Positions 18,412-28,890 are shown, numbered from the stretch's first letter. The stretch is DNA of 52,130 bases from ANME-2 cluster archaeon (GCA_014237145.1 JAAXOC010000008.1:1-52130), one strand, 5' to 3'. Made by a program: numbers and translations. The notes: a model not told the origin generated them from the letters alone.

Positions 18412-20343
18412 CTACCTGGATATTGTTTGTTTAAGTGCTTTTATTTTATCTCTAATAAATATAGCTTTTTCAAAATCAAGATCATCAGCTGCTTTCCTCA
18501 TCCCAAGTTCTAGCTCGATTATCATATTTGGAATGTCTGTTTTAGGAATGTGTTTTGTATCTTTAACGTCAACTACTTTTTCTTTTATGGGCTTTACAAT
18601 TGTAGTGGGAGTTATATTGTGCTTCTCATTAAACTCAAGCTGAATGTTTCTTCTTCGGTTTGTTTCTTCAAGTGCCTTTTTAATCGAATCTGTGAGATTA
18701 TCTGCATATAAAACGACTTCTGAATTCAGATTCCTTGCCGCCCTTCCAATGATTTGAATGAGGCTTCGTGCATCACGTAAAAATCCTTCTTTATCTGCAT
18801 CAAGAATACCAATAAAACCTACCTCTGGAATATCAAGTCCCTCTCTTAACAAATTGATACCAACTAGTACATCAAATTTTCCAAGTCTAAATTGTCGAAT
18901 AATCTCTGTTCTCTCCAGAGTATCAATTTCAGAGTGGAGATATCTTGTTTTAATTTCTTTTTCTGCCAGATATTCACTAAGTTCTTCAGCAAGTCTTTTC
19001 GTAAGCGTAGTAACAATTACCCGATCTCCTCGTTTTACCGTTTTATTGATCTCATTTATTAGATCAGGCACTTGACCTTTGATTTTCCTCATTTCAACTT
19101 TTGGATCAACAAGTCCGGTTGGCCTGATTATTTGTTCTGCGATCCGGCCGGATATTTCAAGTTCATAATCACCAGGCGTTGCAGAAACAAAGATTGTATT
19201 TCGCATATATTCTTCAAATTCATTAAATGTAAGAGGTCTATTGTCATATGCACTGGGTAGTCTGAACCCATAATCAATAAGTGTTTTTTTTCTTGAATAA
19301 TCACCACGATGCATCCCATGGATCTGGGGGATAGTACGATGACTTTCATCAATGAACATCAGAAAATCCTCAGGGAAATAATCAAGCAAACAAAAGGGTT
19401 TTTCACCACTTTTTCTCCGATCAAAATGCCGTGAATAATTTTCAATTCCCTTGCAAAAACCAGTTTCTTCAATCATTTCAATGTCATAAAGAGTTCTTTG
19501 TTTTAACCGGTGAGCTTCCAGCAGGTCAAGCTGTGGCAGCCGTTCTTCAAGCTCTTGTTTAATTGCCCTTATTGCCCGTTCTTTCTTTTCCTTTGCAATG
19601 ACGAAATGTTTTGCAGGATATATAAAAAAATAATCTATAACCTCTGTTGTTTCACCTGTTACCTTATCGATTTCCTTTATCTTTTCAATTTCGTCACCAA
19701 ACATCTCAATGCGAATGATATTGTCATAATATCCCGGTATGAGGTCAATCGTATCTCCCTTTACCCTGAACCTTCCTGATTTTAAATCAAAATCATTTCT
19801 CTCGTACTGCATGTCAACTAGTCTTCCAAGAATGTCATTTCTTGCTACTTGCTGATCCCTTCTTATTTCATAACCAAGCTTGGAATAATCATCCGGGTCT
19901 CCAACGCTGTAAATACATGAAACTGAAGCAACAACGATCACGTCCTCTCTGGAAAGCAACGACGCAGTTGCCGCAAGTCTCATCTGTTCAATCTTTGGAT
20001 TTACGTCTGCATCCTTTGCAATATACTGATCTTTCCGGGGAATATATGATTCAGGCTGATAATAATCATAATAAGAAACAAAATACTCAACACGGTTTTC
20101 CGGAAAAAAATCTTTAAACTCACTATAAAGCTGCGCAGCAAGTGTTTTATTGTGGGTGAACACGAGTGTTGGCTTTTGCACCTTTTCTATAACACAGGCC
20201 ATGGAAAATGTTTTACCACTCCCAGTAACCCCAAGCAGTGTTTGACATTGCTCACCACTTTTGAGTCCTTCCACAAGTTTGTCTATTGCTTCGGGTTGTG
20301 ACCCTCCTGGCTTTAGATCGGTTATGAGTTTAAATTTGTTCAC
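18412..20343 (-). CDS. uvrB: UvrB, excinuclease ABC subunit B
   Basis: The DNA helicase-like subunit of nucleotide excision repair, 643 residues (family about 660-670). It shows Walker A GVTGSGKT (about 39-46), the damage-clamping beta-hairpin region YYDYYQPESYIPRKDQY, the DEAD-like FIDESH, the motif VI region IQIIGRAARN, and the C-terminal UVR domain (AADDLDFEKAIFIRDKI) that contacts UvrC. The start is GTG 20343, overlapping the uvrC stop by 4 bases (GTGA), so translation is coupled. It is the last gene of uvrA-uvrC-uvrB. These genes are bacterial-type and were transferred to methanogens in the past. Confidence 0.97.
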   Translation of the reverse strand: MNKFKLITDLKPGGSQPEAIDKLVEGLKSGEQCQTLLGVTGSGKTFSMACVIEKVQKPTLVFTHNKTLAAQLYSEFKDFFPENRVEYFVSYYDYYQPESYIPRKDQYIAKDADVNPKIEQMRLAATASLLSREDVIVVASVSCIYSVGDPDDYSKLGYEIRRDQQVARNDILGRLVDMQYERNDFDLKSGRFRVKGDTIDLIPGYYDNIIRIEMFGDEIEKIKEIDKVTGETTEVIDYFFIYPAKHFVIAKEKKERAIRAIKQELEERLPQLDLLEAHRLKQRTLYDIEMIEETGFCKGIENYSRHFDRRKSGEKPFCLLDYFPEDFLMFIDESHRTIPQIHGMHRGDYSRKKTLIDYGFRLPSAYDNRPLTFNEFEEYMRNTIFVSATPGDYELEISGRIAEQIIRPTGLVDPKVEMRKIKGQVPDLINEINKTVKRGDRVIVTTLTKRLAEELSEYLAEKEIKTRYLHSEIDTLERTEIIRQFRLGKFDVLVGINLLREGLDIPEVGFIGILDADKEGFLRDARSLIQIIGRAARNLNSEVVLYADNLTDSIKKALEETNRRRNIQLEFNEKHNITPTTIVKPIKEKVVDVKDTKHIPKTDIPNMIIELELGMRKAADDLDFEKAIFIRDKIKALKQTISR

Positions 20344-21890
20344 GATATCAGCTCTTTTTTACGAAGTAATCTATTATATTTAATTGCAAAGCGGTGTGCT
20401 TCGTCTCGTATTTCCTGAATTAAATGTAGAGCTTTTTCTGTTTGTGCAAGTTTCAGCGGATGAATCATTCCAGGAACATAAACCTCCTCAAACCGTTTGG
20501 CAATAGAGATTATTGGAATTTTTAAGTTAAGTTTTTCAAGTTCTTGCAGGGCAAAGTTTAGTTGCCCTCTTCCACCATCGATAATAATAAGATCTGGTAA
20601 CTCTCCATCCTCATTTTTCAGTCGAGTGTATCTTCTTCCCACAACTTCAGCAATAGATGCAAAATCATCAATTCCTTCAACGGTTCGTATCCTGAATCTC
20701 CTGTAATTACTTTTATCTGGTTTTCCGTTTCTAAATTGGACCATAGAACCAACCGTTGATGTTCCGGATAAATGAGAGATATCAAAGCATTCAATAACTA
20801 CGGGTGCCTCATGGAGTTTTAGTTTCAGTTTAAGTGCATCAACTTTATCCGTGTCAGCAAAGAACGTGATTTCGATATTTTTTTCAACTAGATCAAGAAG
20901 TTGTTTTTTTGCACCCCTCTGAGGGTTTGTAATTTTTACCTTTTTACCATTTTTTGTTTGCAGAAACAGATCAATTGATCCACTCATCTTCCCAGGAGTA
21001 ATAATTTCCTTTGGAACCGGATTTTCTGAGTAATACTGAATGATAAATTCTTCTAAGAAATCATCATTGTAATCAAAAATGAATTCGTTTTTATTTGAAA
21101 GCAATCCTTTGTAGATGTTAAAAAGCATCAGATATACCTTTCCATCCCTTATTTTGTAGTTGATGATGTCTTCATCATACTGTTTTTGCCTTTGCATGTT
21201 TTGATGTTCGCTAAGTTTTTCTATTGCTGCTATTTCGTCTCTAATCTTAAGTGCTTGCTCAAACTGTGATTTTCCTGAATGAATTTTCATTTCTTTTTGC
21301 ATTTGTTTTATTAGTTTATTTGCATTTCCAGATAGTACTAATTTTACCTTCTCTATTTTTTTATTATAATCTTCTTTGTTAATGAGACCAATGCATGGAG
21401 CGTCACAAAGATCTATATGATGCCTCAAACACGGTTTCTTGAGCATTTTCTTGCACGTTCTAAGAGCAAATGTTTTTCTTAAAAAATGAAGAATATAATC
21501 TCTTTCCTGGGCAGAAACAAAAGGCCCATAGAACTTTCCTTTTCCGGTTTTATTTCTCGCAAGAAGGACTCTTGGAAATTCCTCGTCAATTAGTTGAATG
21601 AATGCATAGCTTTTCGCATCTTTCAGGTCGATATTATATTTGGGTTGATGTTCTTTAACGAGAATATTTTCTAAAATAAACGCTTCAACTTCATTATCTG
21701 TTGCAATGTACTCAAGTGATTCAACACGTTCTATAAGACATTGGGTTTTTACATCCAGGTCATTTTTTTGAACATAGCTTTTAACTCGTTTTTTTAGGTT
21801 TTTTGCCTTGCCAACATAGATTATTTTATCATTTTTATCTTTAAAAAGATAGCACCCTGGTTCAGTCGGAAGGCCCTTTACATCAAACAT
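20340..21890 (-). CDS. uvrC: UvrC, excinuclease ABC subunit C (short form)
   Basis: UvrC makes the 3' and 5' incisions around a lesion bound by UvrB. The N-terminal GIY-YIG nuclease is intact (GCYLFKDKNDKIIYVGKAKN, Arg at KKRVKSY), followed by the Cys-rich stretch CKKMLKKPCLRHHIDLC, a UVR motif near residue 200, and the RNase H-like domain with VVIECFDISHLSGT and LIIIDGGRGQL (catalytic Asp). At 516 residues it is shorter than the 600-plus E. coli protein because the C-terminal tandem helix-hairpin-helix region is absent; the gene ends soon after the RNase H-like domain. It overlaps uvrA by 8 bases. Confidence 0.96.
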   Translation of the reverse strand: MFDVKGLPTEPGCYLFKDKNDKIIYVGKAKNLKKRVKSYVQKNDLDVKTQCLIERVESLEYIATDNEVEAFILENILVKEHQPKYNIDLKDAKSYAFIQLIDEEFPRVLLARNKTGKGKFYGPFVSAQERDYILHFLRKTFALRTCKKMLKKPCLRHHIDLCDAPCIGLINKEDYNKKIEKVKLVLSGNANKLIKQMQKEMKIHSGKSQFEQALKIRDEIAAIEKLSEHQNMQRQKQYDEDIINYKIRDGKVYLMLFNIYKGLLSNKNEFIFDYNDDFLEEFIIQYYSENPVPKEIITPGKMSGSIDLFLQTKNGKKVKITNPQRGAKKQLLDLVEKNIEITFFADTDKVDALKLKLKLHEAPVVIECFDISHLSGTSTVGSMVQFRNGKPDKSNYRRFRIRTVEGIDDFASIAEVVGRRYTRLKNEDGELPDLIIIDGGRGQLNFALQELEKLNLKIPIISIAKRFEEVYVPGMIHPLKLAQTEKALHLIQEIRDEAHRFAIKYNRLLRKKELIS

Positions 21891-24705
21891 TCTTCCTTCC
21901 CTTTAAAAAAAAGATAGGTCTTAGAATTTCACCAGTATAGCTTCGTTTGTTTTGTGATACTTCTTCAGGTGTTCCACAGGCAACAACCTCCCCGCCTAAA
22001 TCTCCACCCTCCGGACCCAAATCAATTAGATAGTCGGCTGATTTTATGACTTCCGGATTATGTTCTATTACAACGACTGTGTTTCTTTTATCTACCAAAT
22101 CATTGAGGACATCAATTAGTTTTTTTACATCATGAAAATGAAGTCCTGTTGTTGGTTCATCAAGTAGATAAATCGTTCTTCCAGTGCTTTTCTTTGAAAG
22201 TTCACGGGTTAGTTTAATTCGTTGGGCCTCTCCCCCGGAAAGAGTTGTGGAACCTTGACCAAGTTTGATGTAATCAAGTCCGACCTGTGAAAGTGTTTCA
22301 AGTTTTTTTCTGATAAATGGAATGTTTTGAAAATGGTCCAGTGCTTCTTCAACACTCATATCAAGAACGTCTGCAACTGTCTTCCCCCTATAGGTAACCT
22401 CAAGTGTTTCTCTGTTGTACCGTTTTCCTTTGCATTCTTCACACTCAATGTAGATGTCAGGCAAAAAATGCATTTCAATTTTTATTACCCCATCTCCACG
22501 ACATGCCTCACACCTTCCACCTTTTACGTTAAATGAGAACCTCCCTGGCTTGTAACCTCTTCGTTTTGCTTCAGGTGTTTGTGCAAATATTTTTCTGATT
22601 TCATCAAACACTTTTGTATAGGTTGCCGGGTTGCTTCGGGGAGTCCTTCCTATCGGACTTTGATCGATCACAACCACCTTATCTATTTTATCATCAAACT
22701 CGATTGAATGGTGTTTTCCGGGAATTATCCTTGATTGATGGAGTTTTTTCATTAAGGCCTTGTATAATATCTCATAAATAAGAGTGGATTTTCCACTACC
22801 GGAAACACCAGTAATAAGTGTCAGGACACCGATTGGAATTTTTACATCCACATCTTTTAGATTGTGTTCACAGCACCCGTTAATATGAATGTAGCTGTCA
22901 GATCTTCTTCTTACCTCTGGCAGTTCGATTTGTAATTTTTTTGAAAGGTATTTTCCGGTAAGTGATGCGGGATGGTTTTCGATTTCTTCTGGTGTTCCTT
23001 CTGCTACTATCTCTCCCCCATGAAGTCCTGCCCCGGGGCCCATGTCAATAACATAATCTGCGTGCCGTATAGTCTCTTCATCATGCTCGACAACAATTAG
23101 CGTATTTCCAAGGTCTCTCAATCTATACAGAGTGTCAATTAATTTTTTATTATCACGTTGATGAAGTCCAATGGATGGTTCGTCAAGGATATATACAACA
23201 CCCATGAGATTAGATCCGATTTGCGTTGCAAGTCTGATCCTTTGTGCTTCCCCACCAGAAAGAGTGCCTGTGCTTCTTGAAAGGGTTAAATAGTTAAGAC
23301 CCACCCGATCAAGAAAATCCAACCTTGCTTTGATTTCTTTTAAAATTTGACGTGCAATTTCTTCCTGTTTTTTGTAAAGTATCAGGGTTTTGAAAAAAAC
23401 AATGCATTGTTTTATTGACATGTCGGTAACGTCAATGATCGATCTATCTGCAATTTTCACAGAAAGAACCTTTGATTTTAGTCTCTTTCCACTGCAAGCA
23501 GGACAGGGAGAAATGATCATGAATTTTTCCAGTTCTTTTCTTCTGTAATCTGACTCCGTTTGTTTGTAGAGTCTTTCAGATTGAGGAATAAGTCCCTCCC
23601 ACGCTCCTTTCCCAGACCATTGAGTGTCTCCGTTTTTTGCAGTCATGTTAAAACTGACTTTTTCCAAAGAGCCGTACATCAGCACATCGTATTGTTTCCT
23701 TGTCAAATCCTTAATGGGAGTTAATATGTCAAACCCAAAATGTTTTGCTACTCCCCCCAGATAATGTACGCGCCAGCCGTCCCTCATATTTTTATAAAGT
23801 GCAATAGCGCCATCTACAATACATTTTCCTTCATCCGGTATGATGAGATGTTCGCCAAATTCCATTTTAATTCCAAGACCATGGCATACTTCACAAGCGC
23901 CAAATGGGCTATTAAATGAAAACATTCTTGGCTGTAATTCTTCAAAATAAATTCCACACTTCGGGCAGGTCATCTTAGAAGAATATGTGTGTTCAACATC
24001 ATTATCATCAAGAACGAGGATCAAACCATCAGACCTATTAATCGCATTCTCACATGCCTCGGCAAGTCTTGATCTGTCCCTTACATCTAATCGATCGACT
24101 ACAATTTCTATGTCATGTTTTTTGTATCGCTCAAGTTGAATTTCTTCATCTGTCCTGTAGATAGTTTTGTTTACTCTTACTCTTGAGTACCCCTCTTCGT
24201 TTAAATCCTTGAAAATTTGCTCATAGGTTCCTTTTTTCTGGCGAACAATTGGCGAAAGGATGATTATCATCCCAGTAAGTTCTTTTGAGATATTTTTCGC
24301 AATTTTTTCAGGAGACTGTGATTCTATTATTATGCCATGTTCAGGGCAATATGGAACGCCGATTCTTGCAAACAGCAGTCTTAAATAATCATAGATTTCA
24401 GTAATCGTTCCAACGGTACTTCTTGGGTTTTTGCTTGTTGTTTTTTGTTCAATAGATATAGCTGGAGACAATCCTTCGATACTATCCACATCAGGTTTGC
24501 TCATTAGTCCCAGAAATTGCCGTGCATAAGAAGATAGTGATTCGACATATCGTCGATGTCCTTCTGCATAAATTGTGTCAAATGCAAGTGTTGACTTTCC
24601 TGAGCCGGAGATGCCAGTTATCACTGTCAGCTTATCGCGTGGGAGTTCAACGTTTATGTTTTTCAGATTGTGTTCCCGTGCTCCTTTAATTTTGATGTTT
24701 TTCAA
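21883..24705 (-). CDS. uvrA: UvrA, excinuclease ABC subunit A
   Basis: The damage-recognition ATPase of nucleotide excision repair, 940 residues, full length. Two ABC modules are complete: Walker [10 protein letters not shown] (about 31-39) and GVSGSGKST (about 635-643), two LSGGEAQRI signatures, and Walker [10 protein letters not shown] and LLDEPTTGL. Zinc-binding motifs [19 protein letters not shown] and [14 protein letters not shown] with CEECKG are intact. The start is TTG 24705, with GGGGGGA upstream at about 7 bases. It is first in the uvrA-uvrC-uvrB operon. No LexA-type site is expected or seen in an archaeon. Confidence 0.97.
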   Translation of the reverse strand: MKNIKIKGAREHNLKNINVELPRDKLTVITGISGSGKSTLAFDTIYAEGHRRYVESLSSYARQFLGLMSKPDVDSIEGLSPAISIEQKTTSKNPRSTVGTITEIYDYLRLLFARIGVPYCPEHGIIIESQSPEKIAKNISKELTGMIIILSPIVRQKKGTYEQIFKDLNEEGYSRVRVNKTIYRTDEEIQLERYKKHDIEIVVDRLDVRDRSRLAEACENAINRSDGLILVLDDNDVEHTYSSKMTCPKCGIYFEELQPRMFSFNSPFGACEVCHGLGIKMEFGEHLIIPDEGKCIVDGAIALYKNMRDGWRVHYLGGVAKHFGFDILTPIKDLTRKQYDVLMYGSLEKVSFNMTAKNGDTQWSGKGAWEGLIPQSERLYKQTESDYRRKELEKFMIISPCPACSGKRLKSKVLSVKIADRSIIDVTDMSIKQCIVFFKTLILYKKQEEIARQILKEIKARLDFLDRVGLNYLTLSRSTGTLSGGEAQRIRLATQIGSNLMGVVYILDEPSIGLHQRDNKKLIDTLYRLRDLGNTLIVVEHDEETIRHADYVIDMGPGAGLHGGEIVAEGTPEEIENHPASLTGKYLSKKLQIELPEVRRRSDSYIHINGCCEHNLKDVDVKIPIGVLTLITGVSGSGKSTLIYEILYKALMKKLHQSRIIPGKHHSIEFDDKIDKVVVIDQSPIGRTPRSNPATYTKVFDEIRKIFAQTPEAKRRGYKPGRFSFNVKGGRCEACRGDGVIKIEMHFLPDIYIECEECKGKRYNRETLEVTYRGKTVADVLDMSVEEALDHFQNIPFIRKKLETLSQVGLDYIKLGQGSTTLSGGEAQRIKLTRELSKKSTGRTIYLLDEPTTGLHFHDVKKLIDVLNDLVDKRNTVVVIEHNPEVIKSADYLIDLGPEGGDLGGEVVACGTPEEVSQNKRSYTGEILRPIFFLKGRKNV

Positions 24706-24740
24706 CTACTTCCCCCCTGAAAGCACAAAATATCCACTGA

Positions 24741-25005
24741 TTTTATCTTTAATGTTTGATTTCCTTGATTGCTTTTTCTATTACATTCTGTAACTTATAT
24801 TCAAGTCTTTCTGAAGAGCAAAACTACAGCCATAACCAATACTTCCATGATAGAGACTTGGAACCCATAAACTCTTTTTGCACCATTCCTTCAACTCAGC
24901 AAATTCCTGTCGCAATATCCTGCTGGTTCTTCCTTTGAATCTCTTTGCATTAAAACTTACGGAATATTTCGTAGGTATTTTTACATGCCAGCGGCAATTT
25001 TTCAT
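24741..25005 (-). pseudogene. C-terminal remnant of an IS200/IS605 TnpA transposase
   Basis: On the minus strand, after ATG 25005, the frame reads WHVKIPTKYSVS, then KRFKGRTSRILRQEF and KSLWVPSLYHGSIGYG. This matches the C-terminal half of IS200-type Y1 transposases (KGRSSR-L--EF and LW---Y---S-G). The catalytic HUH and most of the N-terminal half are missing. After SIGYG the frame leaves the family pattern, suggesting a frameshift; a second frame down to about 24741 gives a helical tail. It lies between tRNA-Thr and uvrA. Confidence 0.6.
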
Positions 25006-25051
25006 GCAATAAAACGTGGTCTGAAAACAGGGTTATAAAAATATTTTAAAA

Positions 25052-25124
25052 GCCTCGGGGGGGATTTGAACCCCCGACCTAGTGATTACAAATCACTCGC
25101 TCTGCCGGGCTGAGCCACCAAGGC
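25052..25124 (-). tRNA. tRNA-Thr (UGU anticodon)
   Basis: The 73-base cloverleaf reads on the minus strand from 25124 to 25052. The acceptor stem GCCTTGG pairs with CCGAGGC with one G-T pair. The D arm contains GGCTCAGCCCGGCAGAGC, and the anticodon arm is AGTGA-TTTGTAA-TCACT, giving anticodon TGT. The T arm has GGGGGTTCAAATCCCCC. No CCA is encoded and no intron is seen. Confidence 0.97.
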
Positions 25125-25129
25125 ATTGT

Positions 25130-25690
25130 TTAGTCTAATAAAAGTGGACGCTTGAAGGTTATAATGGCACATAAAATCTTCGGTGTTCTGCCTCCAACAT
25201 TGTATATGATTGCAATCCATATTTATATTTAATTGCGAAGTATTGTCGTTTGGGTTATTGTCAGCTATTGGGATACATTTTGGCTGGAATGTGATGTAGT
25301 ATCATGTATTTTCCCTGCAGCCCAGGTTTATCGGTTTGCTGGATATAAAATATACATCTGAAAGTATTATCGCGGGAGGGACTCTGGGGCAGATGGAGGG
25401 ACTTTTGGGGGAAGCGGTGCTAGTGGGTGGAATTGGCTAATTTTAATGATAAGATTCCAGCATATAAATTCATTTATTTAAATAAATTAAAATAAATATT
25501 GATAATTATTTAAAATCATGGGGGTCATTATCATAGATTTTGCAAAAGGCATATATACTAAAAATAATCAATATTCTCATTGAAAGAATGTGGGTGAAAT
25601 TAACTTTCAAAATTCAGGAGTGAGCAATTTTGCTATGATACTTCTTTAAAATAGATAAATCTGTATATTGATTTAAAAATAAGGGAGAGA
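25130..25690. other. Intergenic region between tRNA-Thr and the eCIS locus
   Basis: Most of this 560-base stretch is AT-rich and without a convincing gene. Bases 25300-25440 (+) form an open frame without a start codon that reads FIGLLDIKYTSESIIAGG and GQMEGLLGEAVLVGG before TAA. Its GC content is higher than the surroundings, so it may be the decayed 3' end of an older gene. The last 60 bases look like the promoter and leader of the eCIS operon. Confidence 0.4.
25645..25654 (+). promoter_or_regulatory. Candidate TATA box of the eCIS operon
   Basis: TTTAAAATAG at 25645-25654 would place a transcription start near 25675-25680, leaving a short leader with GGGAGAG before the ATG at 25696. The surroundings are AT-rich, so other TATA-like boxes (for example 25671-25681) cannot be excluded. 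Confidence 0.3.
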
Positions 25691-25695
25691 ATTTT

Positions 25696-26007
25696 ATGAT
25701 TTTATGTGAATGTGGTGAGTTTATCGAGGGAGAAACATTTAAAGACTATATACCGACTTCAGCTAATCCATCTACGTCCACCATAGGACACAAAAAATGT
25801 GGGCTGATATTTGATTTTTTTGATAATAAAATGCCCAAGAGATATTCATCCAGAAAAGAACTGAAAAGTCTGGCTATGAAGTTTGCAGAGAAAAATAATC
25901 TTGATCAAAATACCCTTGGGAAATTCCTGTTAGAAGTTGATCGGTTGAAATCATTGGGGAAATTATCTGATGGTGATATACTATTGACTGCATATCGTAG
26001 ATTGTAG
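25696..26007 (+). CDS. Small cysteine-containing protein at the head of the eCIS locus
   Basis: The 103-residue protein is not one I recognise. Its N-terminal half holds MILCECGEFIEGETF and, about 30 residues on, HKKCGLIFDFF, so CXC plus a distant CG could bind a metal. The C-terminal half (about 50-103) is a charged helical region, KELKSLAMKFAEKNNLDQNT, which looks like a small helical domain. It has a good SD (AAGGGAGAG, 6 bases before ATG) and precedes the AAA+ ATPase by 52 bases in the same direction. It is the first gene of the apparent operon and might be a regulator or assembly factor. Confidence 0.65.
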   Translation: MILCECGEFIEGETFKDYIPTSANPSTSTIGHKKCGLIFDFFDNKMPKRYSSRKELKSLAMKFAEKNNLDQNTLGKFLLEVDRLKSLGKLSDGDILLTAYRRL

Positions 26008-26059
26008 AATTGGGCAGATATATGAACTGGTTGTGAGATTACCATAAAGAAGTAATTCT

Positions 26060-28294
26060 ATGAAAGTTATTCCTGAATCCGAAGAGAATCCCAGTGAATT
26101 CCTCTTTATCGATGATATAACAGTCTATAATACCAATATTGAATATCTTCTTTATGAACTTCATAGAATTGATCTGATGATCCGTTTTTACTTAAAGAAA
26201 TACAGGTTAGATCATCAGGGATATATGGATGATTTCCGGGGTTTATTCATATCAGAAGATGAAGTGAATGCAATTTTACAGACTCCTCTGTGTGAAATGA
26301 GATCTGATCCATATTCAGATTCAGAACTGGAGCATATTGAAACAATAACCAGGGAAATTTACCAAAAGAAAAATTATAGTATAAAGAAAGGAAAAGAACT
26401 GCGGCTTCACATTCTATCAGAACTCTTTCAACTTGATCCTTTTGAAATAGATATTATTTTAATCTGCCTGGCACCAGAGCTGGATCTACGATATGAAAAA
26501 CTATATGCTTATCTTCAAAATGATCTAACAAAAAAGCGTCCGAGTGTTGATCTGGTGTTAAAACTCCTCTATCCTTCTATAGAAAAAAAGTTCAGAGCAA
26601 GGCAAAAATTCTCATATACTGGTACATTGATCAACAACCATCTCATTTATTTTACAGATGATAATCCGATGGACGAGGTTCCATTATTATCCCGTTCCTT
26701 GAAGGTAGATGAAAGGATCATTAGCTTTTTATTAGAATCAGATGCGATCGATCCTAAAATAAAAAATATTTGCACTTTAATTGAATCTGATAAGTATTTT
26801 TCGGATATTATAATCCCAGAGGATGAAAAAAATAAATTGATCGAGCTTTTACAGTACCATTCTCATGTTGAAGTTCCTTTGATAATACAATTACATGGAC
26901 CTTATGGTACTGGAAAGAAACTAACGGCTGAAGCTGTTTGCACCGAATTAAGAATGTCCTTATTAGTAGTGGATTCAAAGGCTTTGATAAAGGATGAGTC
27001 TTTTGAAATACTGGATACCATAATCCGTGAAGCCCGATTACAACATTCATGTCTATATCTTGAAGGTTTTGATGCTCTGTTTATTGAAAAAGATACTGGA
27101 ATAAATATAAGGAATTTGATTCTTAAACTAGATGATTTTCCAAATTTGATTTTTCTATCAAGTGAAGAAATGTGGGAACCACAAGTGGCTCTTGCAAAAC
27201 ACAGATATATAAATTTTAATATACCCCTTCCTTCTTTCACACACCGCAAACAGATATGGAGCTCATTTTTAGAAAGTTATTCTACAATAATAGATGATGC
27301 TGACATCAATGCACTTGCTACTAAGTTCAACTTCAGCGGTGGTCAGATAAAAGATACTATTTACACTGCAAATAATATTGCAAGATTAAGAAACCCGGAT
27401 GTTTCCGGACTTTCTGTACATGACCTTTACGAGGGTGCAAAAGCTAGGTCTAACAAGAAGCTTGGTGAGTTAGCTAAAAAGATAATTCCTCTACATACCT
27501 GGGAGGATATTATACTGCCAGCAGATATAAAAGCGCAACTGAAAGAAATAAGGATATATATAAAGCATAAAGGAACGGTATATTCGGACTGGAAATTTGA
27601 TAAAAAAATATCACTGGGAAAAGGTCTGAATGCCCTCTTCTCAGGACCATCCGGTACAGGCAAGACCATGGCTGCACAGATTATTGCCACGCAAGCCCAA
27701 CTGGATATCTATAAGATCGACCTTTCCAGTGTAGTAAGTAAATATATTGGTGAAACAGAAAAAAACCTCAGTAAGATCTTTAAAGAAGCTGAGACCAGTA
27801 ATGCAATCCTGTTTTTTGACGAGGCAGATGCCCTTTTTGGGAAACGTTCGGAAGTAAAAGATGCCCATGATAGGTATGCTAATATAGAAACCGGATATTT
27901 ACTGCAGAAAATGGAAGAATATGAAGGTGTTGTGATACTTGCTACGAACCTTAGTAAAAATATTGATGATGCTTTTTTAAGAAGGATGCAGTTTATAGTA
28001 GAGTTTCCATTCCCTGATAAAACACTGAGAAAACAAATATGGATCAAGATATTTCCAGAGGAAGCACCGCTTAGTAATGACATAAATTTTGATTTTATCT
28101 CTGAGAAGCTGAAGCTTGCAGGAGGTAATATTAAAAATATAGCTATTGCATCGGCATTTTATGCTGCTGATAGGTCTGAAAGAATCAAAATGTCCCATAT
28201 TATGCATGCAGCAAAACGGGAATATCAGAAAATGGGAAAAACCTTCTTAAAGGCAGATTTTACACCATATTATGAACTTATTGAGGCGGAATAA
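26060..28294 (+). CDS. eCIS AAA+ ATPase (Pvc15/Afp15-like), double AAA domain
   Basis: The 744-residue protein has an N-terminal region of about 250 residues and two AAA+ modules. The first (about 270-450) is degenerate: Walker A reads GPYGTGKK (Lys in place of Thr/Ser) and the Walker B position reads LYLEGFDAL. The second is canonical: GPSGTGKT (about 529-536), ILFFDEADALFG (about 583-594), sensor ATNLSKNID, and FLRRMQFIVEFPFP with arginine-finger candidates. This ATPase family is a hallmark of eCIS loci and is needed for particle assembly or recycling in Afp/PVC systems. It is close to the next gene (6 bases). Confidence 0.9.
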   Translation: MKVIPESEENPSEFLFIDDITVYNTNIEYLLYELHRIDLMIRFYLKKYRLDHQGYMDDFRGLFISEDEVNAILQTPLCEMRSDPYSDSELEHIETITREIYQKKNYSIKKGKELRLHILSELFQLDPFEIDIILICLAPELDLRYEKLYAYLQNDLTKKRPSVDLVLKLLYPSIEKKFRARQKFSYTGTLINNHLIYFTDDNPMDEVPLLSRSLKVDERIISFLLESDAIDPKIKNICTLIESDKYFSDIIIPEDEKNKLIELLQYHSHVEVPLIIQLHGPYGTGKKLTAEAVCTELRMSLLVVDSKALIKDESFEILDTIIREARLQHSCLYLEGFDALFIEKDTGINIRNLILKLDDFPNLIFLSSEEMWEPQVALAKHRYINFNIPLPSFTHRKQIWSSFLESYSTIIDDADINALATKFNFSGGQIKDTIYTANNIARLRNPDVSGLSVHDLYEGAKARSNKKLGELAKKIIPLHTWEDIILPADIKAQLKEIRIYIKHKGTVYSDWKFDKKISLGKGLNALFSGPSGTGKTMAAQIIATQAQLDIYKIDLSSVVSKYIGETEKNLSKIFKEAETSNAILFFDEADALFGKRSEVKDAHDRYANIETGYLLQKMEEYEGVVILATNLSKNIDDAFLRRMQFIVEFPFPDKTLRKQIWIKIFPEEAPLSNDINFDFISEKLKLAGGNIKNIAIASAFYAADRSERIKMSHIMHAAKREYQKMGKTFLKADFTPYYELIEAE

Positions 28295-28300
28295 AATTAA

Positions 28301-28867
28301 ATGGCAATCTTAAGGGACGTTGGAGAATCAGTAAAGGAATTACTTCATCAAAAAATATATGAACTTTCTGATGAAAATTCCATTCTATTTGATTCACCGG
28401 CAGATATTGAAGCTACCACTACTCCAAAGCTTTCAATGTTCCTGTACCAGATCGTTGAGAATAGCCATCTGCGAAATGTTGAACCAAAACCCATTGGCAT
28501 AGATCAAATGCGTTACTCTCCTCTTGCCCTTGATCTATATTATATATTCACTCCTTTTGCCAATAATAGAGAAACAGAAGTCATAATCCTTGAGCGGATC
28601 ATGCAGATTTTTTATGATAATGCTGTAATTAAGGATGATATGCTAACAGTAAGCCTAAAAGAAAGTGGAAATGATAAGATACGGGTTATTGCCAACAATC
28701 TATCTTTTGAAGAACTGAACAAACTCTGGGAACGGTTTCCTAATCAGGATTTCAAACTTTCAGTGTCTTATATATTTACACCTATAAAAATCCCCTCAGA
28801 GAAACCGGATATCAGGATCAAGCGTGTTATAGAAAAGGATATCGAAGTGTATACAAAGAAAAAATAA
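28301..28867 (+). CDS. DUF4255 tail-terminator protein (Pvc16/Afp16-like)
   Basis: The 188-residue protein begins MAILRDVGESVKELLHQKIY and has PKLSMFLYQIVENSHLRN, followed by the LALDLYYIFTPFANN core strand, a signature of the DUF4255 family. In Afp and PVC particles this protein caps the distal end of tube and sheath and fixes their length. The size agrees with the family. It follows the ATPase by 6 bases and is followed 23 bases later by a beta-sandwich protein commonly seen with it. Confidence 0.88.
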   Translation: MAILRDVGESVKELLHQKIYELSDENSILFDSPADIEATTTPKLSMFLYQIVENSHLRNVEPKPIGIDQMRYSPLALDLYYIFTPFANNRETEVIILERIMQIFYDNAVIKDDMLTVSLKESGNDKIRVIANNLSFEELNKLWERFPNQDFKLSVSYIFTPIKIPSEKPDIRIKRVIEKDIEVYTKKK

Positions 28868-28890
28868 ACAAAAGTAGGTTTTTTAATCAA

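Noticed and set aside
25052-25124. tRNA-Thr as an attachment site of an integrated eCIS island
   Set aside because: The 3' end of the tRNA points away from the eCIS, no second copy of the tRNA end was found in the window, and no integrase gene is present.
25300-25440. GC-rich open frame before the eCIS operon
   Set aside because: It has no start codon within the open stretch and no family match, so it is noted only as a possible gene remnant.
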